Shown: positions 56,501-64,000 of the stretch, piece after piece
How positions within the stretch are numbered: position 1 is the first letter of the stretch
Layout of the letters: the number at the start of each line of letters is the position of its first letter
Assembly: GCF_002775205.1 (NCBI RefSeq)
Contig: NC_036456.1
Location: forward strand, 9,203,463 to 9,267,462
Length of the DNA: 64,000 nt
Source of the DNA: Xiphophorus maculatus
Taxonomy: Eukaryota; Chordata; Actinopteri; Cyprinodontiformes; Poeciliidae
Direction of reading: 5' to 3'
Position numbers and translations under genes: made by a program
The notes under the pieces: generated by a model
The model's input: the letters and a program-made list of their open reading frames with translations, nothing else
Database searches by the model: none
Told to the model about the DNA's origin: nothing

Positions 56501-58169
56501 ACCGTCTCGCCTCTCTTCTTGGGGCGAGCAACCTGCCGGAGGAAAGGAAGAAATCTGAGATTAGGATGGACCCTCGTTGCTAAAATGTTGTATCAAAAAT
56601 ACTGTAGGTCACCCATTAAAAGCGTAATGTTTAAATTCTGAGAACACGAGAGAGTAAAAGTAAATAGTTTCAAATAAAAACAACAGCGGAAACTCTTTTT
56701 TTTCTTCTCAGATCAGACCGATAATAATCCGCAACCAAAAACTGTGATACTGATAACTGACACTGATAACTTTTCGCGCTGACGGTTCAGTATGATCATT
56801 ATTCTAGCGCGCTGGAGTCTGCTTCTAATAGATCCGAATGATAACAGAACCCCACATGCAAGTTTTCTGCATAAGCAACTCAAATATGAAGATAAGGAAT
56901 AGAAAAGACTCGTGCAGTACGGGAAACAACAGCTAAAAATATACACACTGTTTGCTAAAATTGTATACATATTACGTGACATTTATGGCGTACAACTTGA
57001 CTAAGAAGCAAAAATGTTAGAAATAACAAATGTGCTGCAATTGCTTTGTGTGTGCAGCCTAAAATAAAAAGCTCCCTTTGATTTTATTTCACCTTTCTGT
57101 TTTTCAGTTGAACTCTGTCGTCACCCAACACTTAGCCCACTTTAGGTGACCTCGCAGATTTTCTGACACTTAATTTTGGCTTTTTGTAGCCATAATGCTG
57201 CCACCGCCATCTTTTACTGTAGTCACAGTGAAATATAGACAAGAAACTTCTTAGCAATGCTGAATTGGCTATACCAACATTTTTCCTGTAACATTTATTA
57301 TTCTATTCAAAACTTTAAAAAAAAAAATTTTAATTACTTTTGCAAGAAAGGTCCCAGTGATGAAAATCTCCATCACCATGGTGATGACCAGCTGAACAAT
57401 GAGGAGGACTATTGCTACGGGACACTCCTCTGTTATGCACCGGAAGCCATAGCCAATCGTGGTCTGCGACTCCAGGGAGTAGAGGAAGGCTCCTGTCAAC
57501 GTCTTCACCTCCATCACACATGGCGTGTGATTGGACGGTGGGTCGAACTCTGAAGGCAGGAAACAAGGAGCAGAAGATCAATCTGGAGCATTGCAAATAC
57601 CAAAGAAGAGTTTACTGCCTTTGTCTGTACCGTACAAAACAATTTTAAGAACACCTACATGAGTATTTGACTTTACCGCCTGCTTTAACGACTTTGCTGT
57701 GCATGATATAGGTAAATTTAGGACTGTTGCCTCTCCATGAATGCAACTCCTAAGTGTCAGGCATGGCTGCGTGAGTGTCGTGATGCGTACCGAGCAGGTC
57801 TCCATGCACAAGGGCCACCAGGTACCAAAGCACCCCAAACAGGAACCATGTCCCAGCAAAAGTAGCAGAGAAAAAGAAGAACTTGTAGCGCCACTGCATG
57901 TCCAGGAACGTCGTCCAGAGGTCACGGAGGTACAGGGCCCCTCTGCCGCTGATGTGTTCGATGCGGACGTTGCTCCGTCCATCCTTGGAGAGGACTCGGC
58001 GTCTCCTGCGAAGCTCGTTTGGCCCTCCCGTTTCTCCCCCACCGGTGGCAGGAGCCCCACTTCCCCCCGTGGAGCTCAGCAGGGGCTTGCTGATGTCCGT
58101 CTGCGTCTGGGAATGGCACACTTTCTGCGGGGAGGAGCCTTCGGAGGACGGAGGAGTGGCTGAAGTCAT
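50137..58169 (-). CDS. kcnj10: Inward-rectifier potassium channel Kir4.1
   Basis: Exons 57791-58169, 57338-57549, 56401-56532, 53545-53722 and 50137-50543 sum to 1308 nt (435 residues plus TGA). All introns are GT/AG and the phases chain 1,0,0,1. The protein has [20 protein letters not shown]1 ([21 protein letters not shown]), the selectivity filter TIGYG at residues 157-161, M2, the cytoplasmic domain (ILWGYEF), and the C-terminal SVRISNV, a PDZ ligand shared with mammalian KCNJ10. Kir4.1 carries K+ in glia, kidney and inner ear epithelia, alone or with Kir5.1. It is longer than the 379-residue human protein, mainly by a Ser/Gly-rich N-terminal insert and a longer charged tail. Interruption of the CDS by four introns is unlike the single coding exon in mammals. 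Confidence 0.93.
50544..53544. other. kcnj10 intron 4
   Basis: 3001 bp. No exon of another gene recognised. Contains short A-rich runs (53198-53212) but no clear element ends. Confidence 0.6.
53545..53722 (-). CDS. kcnj10: kcnj10 coding exon 4
   Basis: 178 nt, phase 0 to 1, donor gtacgt. [40 protein letters not shown] and DENSPLR of the Kir cytoplasmic beta domain. Confidence 0.92.
53873..54256 (+). mobile_element. L2/CR1-clade LINE 3' end fragment
   Basis: Ends gtaaagcactttgaaatgcc, then ggtgctatgcaaataaaat and a (CTGA)n tail, a typical fish L2-type 3' terminus. The upstream part is a decayed RT C-terminus with stops in all frames. Confidence 0.75.
54828..55096 (+). mobile_element. RTE-type LINE 3' fragment (or derived SINE)
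   Basis: gggtactccagcttcctccc, actggcgacctgtccagggt and the terminal aaatggatggatggat match the common RTE/Rex3-like 3' end of fish genomes. A CA/TG-rich patch at 54919-54940 lies inside. Confidence 0.75.
56401..56532 (-). CDS. kcnj10: kcnj10 coding exon 3: start of cytoplasmic domain
   Basis: 132 nt, phase 0-0, donor gtaata. [19 protein letters not shown] holds the basic PKKR phosphoinositide-binding patch after M2; [19 protein letters not shown] follows. Confidence 0.92.
56533..57337. other. kcnj10 intron 2
   Basis: 805 bp, AT-rich, no recognisable feature. Confidence 0.6.
57338..57549 (-). CDS. kcnj10: kcnj10 coding exon 2: pore and M2
   Basis: 212 nt, acceptor tgccttcag, donor gtaatt. 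[11 protein letters not shown], pore helix with [27 protein letters not shown], and [10 protein letters not shown] ending in phase 0. The two cysteines that bracket the Kir pore are present. Confidence 0.92.
57791..58169 (-). CDS. kcnj10: kcnj10 coding exon 1: N-terminus and M1
   Basis: ATG at 58169-58167 ([11 protein letters not shown]). Chosen over an in-frame ATG further upstream because MTS starts mammalian Kir4.1, and a good acceptor (ctgtctgtccag, ending about 58178) lies just before it. Contains [12 protein letters not shown], a glycine-rich insert, the slide helix ([18 protein letters not shown]) and M1. Ends DLL in phase 1, donor gtacgc. Confidence 0.9.
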
Positions 58170-58179
58170 GGCTGGCACT

Positions 58180-59999
58180 GGACAGACAGAGGGAATACGA
58201 CGTGTGAAGGAAGGGGACAAAAATGTGGAAAATGGGCTTAAAGTGAGCAGTGAAGGAGGACGGTGTGGAAAACCTGCAGAGGTATGCTGAGAACAATAAA
58301 GTTGAACAATAGGGGAGTCCAAGTAAAATGGTTAAAGGTAGCCAAAGCAAAAATAATAAAAATAAAGAAAAGTACCCCATATGAATGGGGAGATGACCTA
58401 GTGGAACATTTAACTTGAAAAATAGAACAGAAGAAAAGGATTCGATGTACATTTCAGGATGACAGTGTTGTGGCCCGCCAGTCAAAGCTCTTCTTTTCTC
58501 TCCCTGCCTTTTCAAAAGAAAGGCTTTCACTAAGCCAGGTACTCCATCTGTGAAAAATCATGCTAATTTACTCATTTTGCACTAAAATAACAAAATCGAG
58601 TAGAGGAGATCTTTCCCATCTGTACACTGGTACTTTGGGATTCCTAAGACAATCTACTCAATCAAAACTAAAATTTAAGTTCAAAATAAACTACCTGGTT
58701 GGTTGGTTGATTAGTTGGCTGGTTGCTTGATTGATGTATGTCATAGTGAGTAACATTAGGACTAAACTTATGTCGCTCTTTTCAGGGTGTGTTCAATTTT
58801 TTTACTAAAGATGCCATAATATGTTTCCAAGTTTCTCTCATCCATTGGAAGTAGGTTTAAGAGAGGAGGGTTGTGTGATGTCAAGGCCTCAATCTAAACA
58901 CAATCAAAACTTATATCGCTCTTTTAAATGCCTTGTTTACTGGTCAAGGCATTTACAAATGATATACATGACAAACTTCTAATAAATGTCGTTTGTGTAC
59001 AGTTCGTGAACAGGAGACTTGCAGCCATAATTTGCCGACTTGATTTTTGAGTTTTATACTTTGTGGTGTTCAACTTGCAAACTTTATCATCGACCTTGCA
59101 CATTCTTTCTTGGTCTAACAGGTTTAGGTTTCCTGAATAGTTATTTACAATTTACAATAAATTGAGACTGTATTGAGTGTTGGACATTCCCTGTAGAAAT
59201 AAAGTACAAAGCTCATGAGGCAGGCTAATTATTTTTGGTTTTTTGTAGGTCATGTCTACAAACAATTAATTCAAATTTCACTGAAATCTGTTCTGTAAAC
59301 GAAAATTATCAATGACCAAAAGGGCGCTGACATGCTAGCTTTGGCCTAGCATTCAGCAAACGTTTCCACATGAAGACTTCATCAGCAGTCTGAGATCTCA
59401 TTACCCAACATTATTTATTACTAAGCCTCACTAACGCTCATAGTGGAATCTTGCAGCTACTTTTTTTTTTTACATCCGTCATGTACGTCCAACTTGATAT
59501 TGTCATCACTGCGCTGGAGATGCCTGTTCTGCCCTGAAATATGAGTCTCTTGTCTGGCTGGCCTAAAACTACGCCATCGTCACTTGTACGCTGAAAATGA
59601 TGACACGCCGCGATGACACCCCGAAGCCCTGGTATAAGTGGATTGCAAAGTATCAATAGTTTATTAAGTGAGTGAGAGATCCCTCACCCCTGGGTGCCAC
59701 GAACGCTTATCGCCGCTTTACTTTCCCTTTGCAAGCTTTTAAAAATCTTACTTCTCATCTGGACTACAGCTTGTCTTTCTCCACATCATCCTTTTTTCTA
59801 TCCTTCCCTTTCTGCCCATTCTTCGCTCATCGTTTGACCAAGCAGAGAAATTGTCTTTGCTTTCTGAAGCAAATCAAACAAAACCCAAAACAGCACAGCC
59901 AAAACAAAAGCCTAAAAACCGGAGCGATCTGATACACTCTGTCCTTTCCTGTCCTGTTTGACCCTTGTCTCGCCTCCCTCCGTGTTGGAGCTCACACAG
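58180..59999. other. Upstream flank of kcnj10, possibly 5'-UTR intron
   Basis: No recognised gene. A TTGG/GGTT repeat lies at 58696-58735. Short frames near 58200-58530 on the minus strand are likely untranslated or intronic. Confidence 0.45.
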
Positions 60000-60125
60000 A
60001 GTGAATGAATAGAGAGCTGTGTTGAGCTCTGTGCTATGAATACTAAGATGTGAGGGGGGAAGGAGGAGAGAGGGAGGGGGTAGGCGTGGTCAGGAGCACG
60101 GGCATGTGATTGGACTTGGGCCACA
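60000..60125 (-). promoter_or_regulatory. Possible upstream promoter region of kcnj10
   Basis: On the minus strand a CCAAT box (60113-60109) is followed by a CACGCC/CACCC-type site (60089-60082) and a C/T-rich tract. About 1.9 kb above the start codon and above a plausible 5'-UTR splice acceptor near 58178. No TATA box or initiator is secure. Confidence 0.22.
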
Positions 60126-60819
60126 CCAGCTGAACTCTGAACCCGACAATGTTCCTGCCTACACATACAGTAAACATATGTACATGTAGACCATTTGAGC
60201 AGCTATAACTTGTACAATGCCATTTAGTGTCCAGAGGGTTGCTTACTTTGCAGAGATAAAAACTCTAACCTTACATTCAATTCCAAAACAAATTCCAAAA
60301 AATATATACAATACTTCAAAAGTATTAACTTTTAAAAGAATTAACATTCAGAGTTAAAAATCCACAAGGTTTAACAGGATGCCGACCCATTCTTTGCACG
60401 TCTAGCTTCACATCATCTGGGACAGCTTTTAAGGAGTGTTCTTATTGACCATTTGACCATTCTTCATTAGTGAGGTCAGACACTGATGTTGGGAGAAAAG
60501 ACTTTTCCAAAAGAGTCCATTCTTACTGGGGTGGAAGTCAGAACTGTCACTTTCTTCACCAGTAGACTTGCTTGTCCATTTCTTTATTGACGCTAGAGAT
60601 GTTAAAATTGTTCAAAATGTATTTGCATGTTGACTCATTAAGAGTTAATTTTTTTCTACTGGAAATAATTAATTGCGACAAAACAATCCATCATCATAAT
60701 GGCAGCTCACCATTCTTTCGTCACTCCAGAGAACACGTCTCCGCTGCTCTAGGCTATAGTCGCAGTGTGCTTTTGAACTGATGTAAAAGGAATTAAGTTT
60801 GGAGGCCTATTGTCAAAAT

Positions 60820-61060
60820 TTTAATCCACAATAAAACTCTGATGTGGACCAAAACAAACTCTGAACCGTCCTGGAACAGGTTTCAGTTTGGCTGAAGTGA
60901 ACTCTGATGTGGCTTGAATGAGTATGTGAATGGCAGGCAGACCAAAGACTGCTCCAAAGGCAGGGAACACACTCAGGGCATTCTGGGTGAATACAACCTA
61001 AACAAATGCAAGAGTCTAGCGCTAGTGGGAGAAATTTCTCACAGTCTTTTACCAAATGCA
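60820..61060. mobile_element. Miniature-element-like repeat, copy 1
   Basis: Shares words with 63780-64000: gaactctg, cagggcattctgggt followed by a-tacaacc, and spaced ttcagtt / accaaagac-like blocks. The repeat-wide layout suggests a degraded miniature DNA transposon; ends not fixed. Confidence 0.4.
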
Positions 61061-61895
61061 AAAGAGAAATCTAAAATCTGACGCTACTCCATTTTTGTTT
61101 GCATTTTGCAAGAGGGAAGCTGCGCTCATTTTTGAGTCGATTCCTTCAGTAGTTCTTGGTGCAGCGCCACCACAGGGGAGGAGGTGAGCAGGATGTTGCA
61201 ACTTTGGCCCCCCAATTGAAGCGAGTCTACCGGACTATCAGGTGTGAAAACACTTTTAGTTTACCTACCTAGTTGTGGTCTACTTCAGGTGCATCTTTTG
61301 TGGCATTTTTCTGTCTTTATCTTAGTAATTGTCATTTGCTCCTTGGTTTATTCAGGACTTTTCCCCAGTGCATTAGTTTCAAATGCTGCCACATTTGTTT
61401 CATATTTGTTCATTTCCTCTACTGTGTGAAAACTCCGCCAATTTAAATACTCCTTGATTCTGTCACTTCATTGTCAGATCCTCTGTTGCCCTCAACCTGA
61501 TGTCACCAATCCTGTATCTTGAGTTCGGTCATTAAAATTATAATAAAAGAATTTCACAACTTTCTCCCTGCCTGGTGTGCTCTTCAGTTTTCCTCACAAA
61601 GCCTCGAGAACAATTCAGTCCTGTTGGCAGCTGAAATTAATATACGTTTTAGATTTTCATTATTGAAAAATATGTGTAAAAATTGCCATGTTCTCCACCT
61701 CACAGGTATGCAATATTTCTATTGATCTATAGCATAAAATGCATTGAACAATGAAACTTATGTGCATTTCTGTTTATGTATCCCACAGACACAGTGACAC
61801 ACTGTATCTCACCACTGACTCTGAGCCTGTGGTGTCCCATTTCATTGCCCTGAGCTTCCCTGTGGTTTATTTTTCAACATGTAAAGTGATGACCC

Positions 61896-62210
61896 ATCCT
61901 CCTGAGACCCAGAAAAAAAAAAGTTTTTGAATTTCTTTTTTTTTTCACTACATGACTCTTTGGAGTGAAAAAACATCACTACAATTGAAAAAGTTTCAAA
62001 ACATGTTATTATTTATTTATTACAGTATGTCCTTTGGAGAGGACATCGGGACTCTCTTGTGGCAAATATGAACACATTTTGAGGCCCAGGATGTCCTCTC
62101 TAAGGACCAACAGGATTTAACACAGTGGCATGTATGGTTTCAGAGTTATGAACAAAAAAACCTATGTCCTCCACAGAGGACAAGAATGTATTGCTGGGTC
62201 TCAGGAGGAT
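61896..62210. mobile_element. Miniature inverted-repeat element, 315 bp
   Basis: Perfect 17-bp terminal inverted repeats: atcctcctgagacccag at the left and ctgggtctcaggaggat at the right (62194-62210). Inside are paired gaggacat/ atgtcctc words. No coding capacity. Target duplication not evident; superfamily unknown. Confidence 0.8.
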
Positions 62211-63779
62211 AATTATTGCCTCTTAATAACTGGATCACCCAACCAAGCAATTGTTAGGTTCCTGTTGTATAAAAGGAAACGGGAAGCGATTCAAAAGCCC
62301 TCATGACCTTGATGTTGGTATTTCTAGGGGTAACAAATATTAAGCATTTCAATGACTTGCACTTAAATCCAGCAACAATATTAACTATTAAAAAAAAAGG
62401 ATTTTGATTATAATTTAATTGGAGATGTTGGTTTCTTCAACTGTTATTCTCATCCGTCATGTGCAGCGTAGCGTAATGTAAAACTAACACAACCATCTGG
62501 GATTCAACTCTCAGCCCACCAATTCAAAACAAAAAATATTTGTATATTTCAAGTCACGAACTTTAACTAGTGTGTGGGACCAAGAGTCTAAGTTTAAATC
62601 CAGGCTCAACTAGCTTAGCTACAGCAGCTACATTAATGTCCAACTCTAGCCGAGCTTCTGCATCATTAGCGTGTCACTGTCAATGAAATGTGGATTTTTA
62701 GTTGTTTTATTCAGGAAAATGTTCACATTTTACATGATTTTTCTGTTCATGAAGTTGATTTTAAAAAACAATTGGAAGTTATTGAATTTGTTTAAGCTGT
62801 TATAGTGAAATCGTTTCAGTGAAAATAGATTTGATTATGATCTACGTAGATAAAACGTTTGCAAACTGACTTGTGGACTAAGGTGAGAGCAGAGCATATG
62901 CTGCAGATATTAATTTGCTCCAAACTGCTTTGTTGTTTTGTGCTGGTATATTTTCAGTGAATGTCACTTTTTACTTATTCGATCATCTTTAAACTGGAAA
63001 GCGTAATGGAAGTGGAAATATAGTGAAGTGAAGTGAACTTTGCTTCCATCGTAGTTCTGGGGTGTTTGGGCTTCATCTCTGTTTGCTGCATTTTAATAAT
63101 TTCATTTTCTTCAGCCCTCATCTCATGCGTCTCCTCTTCCCTCTCCTGTAATTAGCAGTTCTGGCCGTTCCTCATCCTGCTAGATTAAGCGTATATTTCA
63201 TGTTCTCACCTGTATCTTTTCTCCATACTGGTTTCTTACATCAATCCCTCGTTCTGCCCATCTGTAACTAAACACCTTTGTTCTCAGAAGATCAATTTCC
63301 TGTAGAGGTTTATGCCACTTTGCTGCACTGAAATGTTCAAACATCGACATGTTTTATGCATATTTTACAAGTGATCATTAAAAGAAATAAGGCAAGTCAG
63401 AATTAAATGATAATTATTTGGTTTCCTTTTATTAAAAACTCCAAAACCTGGAGGAAAGTTTATGAATTTGTGAGAGTATTTGTGTGTTATGTGGTCTGAT
63501 TATTATGCAATAATGAAGCAGAAGGACTGTTTTCCCTTTTTCAAAACAAAATAAAAAAGGATTTACTGGTAAATATTGACATATGCAATGCAGTGACTCT
63601 TGTCTTTTCATTACATTTTGTGGATAAGGATGTAGATTAGAGAGCAACTTAACGCATATTGTTAAATTTATATCTTGCAGAAATAAACTTAACATAGGTT
63701 TATGCATCTCTTAGGTTTTAAAGGGTGATGGAGGAGTAATAAATGTAGAGGGCAAAATCACAGCAGCCCTGTTTAGTTT
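62211..63779. other. Intergenic, no gene seen
   Basis: AT-rich. No exon with recognisable content on either strand. Confidence 0.5.
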
Positions 63780-64000
63780 GATTCAACCGAATGCCTAGAA
63801 AGTTCGGTTCGTTTGCGGAGGTGTGAATGCGCAACTGAACTCTGAAGGGGTCCAAAAAAAATTGAACTCTAGATCTCGGTTCGATTTAAATGAACTCTGG
63901 TTCAGTTCAAATGCATGCGTGAACACCGAGTGGACCGAAGACAGCTACGAGAGCAGGAAGTAGACGATAGCGCAGGGCATTCTGGGTAAGTACAACCAAA
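63780..64000. mobile_element. Miniature-element-like repeat, copy 2 (runs off window)
   Basis: Related to 60820-61060 through gaactctg, gtggaccgaagac and cagggcattctgggtaagtacaacc-type words. Right end outside the window. Confidence 0.4.

Noticed and set aside
57750..58322. Longer kcnj10 N-terminus from an upstream ATG at 58322
   Set aside because: A splice acceptor lies between the two ATGs, and MTS at 58169 matches the known Kir4.1 start.

Overview
The window is vertebrate nuclear DNA, most likely from a teleost fish. Coding exons are short, flanked by GT/AG introns and encode vertebrate families. The interspersed repeats (L2- and RTE-type LINE tails, hAT miniature elements, a tRNA-derived SINE) are of kinds common in teleost genomes. 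No bacterial operon, CRISPR array or free-standing tRNA/rRNA gene was seen. All recognised host genes lie on the minus strand, so they read from high to low coordinates.

Layout. (1) 1-9.5 kb: copy A of an Fc-receptor-like / leukocyte-immune-type (FCRL/LITR-like) receptor gene. Two signal-peptide exons (9495-9531, 7186-7218) precede eight Ig exons of two alternating types (5827 down to 107); the 3' end is outside the window. Much of the array is a 1.54-kb tandem repeat. (2) 9.5-19.4 kb: upstream flank of copy A, rich in mobile elements, including a 3.3-kb segment with retroviral features on the + strand. (3) 19.4-23.5 kb: Ig, transmembrane and ITIM-tail exons of an inhibitory FCRL-like receptor. 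(4) 23.6-31.3 kb: a young but gutted endogenous retrovirus (minus strand, 599-bp LTRs differing at about one site, 5-bp target duplication, tRNA-Tyr primer site, partial gag, protease, RT stub, env TM part). (5) 32.8-37.7 kb: copy B of the FCRL/LITR-like gene 5' part (two signal exons, three Ig exons). Its reading phase joins that of region 3, so regions 3 and 5 may be one 589-codon receptor gene with the retrovirus in an intron. (6) 37.7-42.3 kb: flank of copy B, an orphan frameshifted Ig exon, and an internally deleted LINE. (7) 43.0-46.4 kb: a complete five-exon SLAM-family receptor (378 aa). (8) 50.1-58.2 kb: kcnj10 (Kir4.1 inward-rectifier K+ channel), five coding exons, 435 aa. (9) 58.2-64 kb: upstream flank with repeats and no recognised gene.

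The FCRL, SLAM-family and KCNJ10 genes also lie together on human chromosome 1q23, so this looks like an ancient conserved neighbourhood. The immune genes share phase-1 Ig exons, which permits exon shuffling, and copies A and B show duplication, mosaic exons, pseudo-exons and filled/empty transposon sites. The least explained structure is a recurring module in the two retroviral segments: a stem-loop followed at once by an oligo-G purine tract, seen four times, with one covarying base pair between copies.
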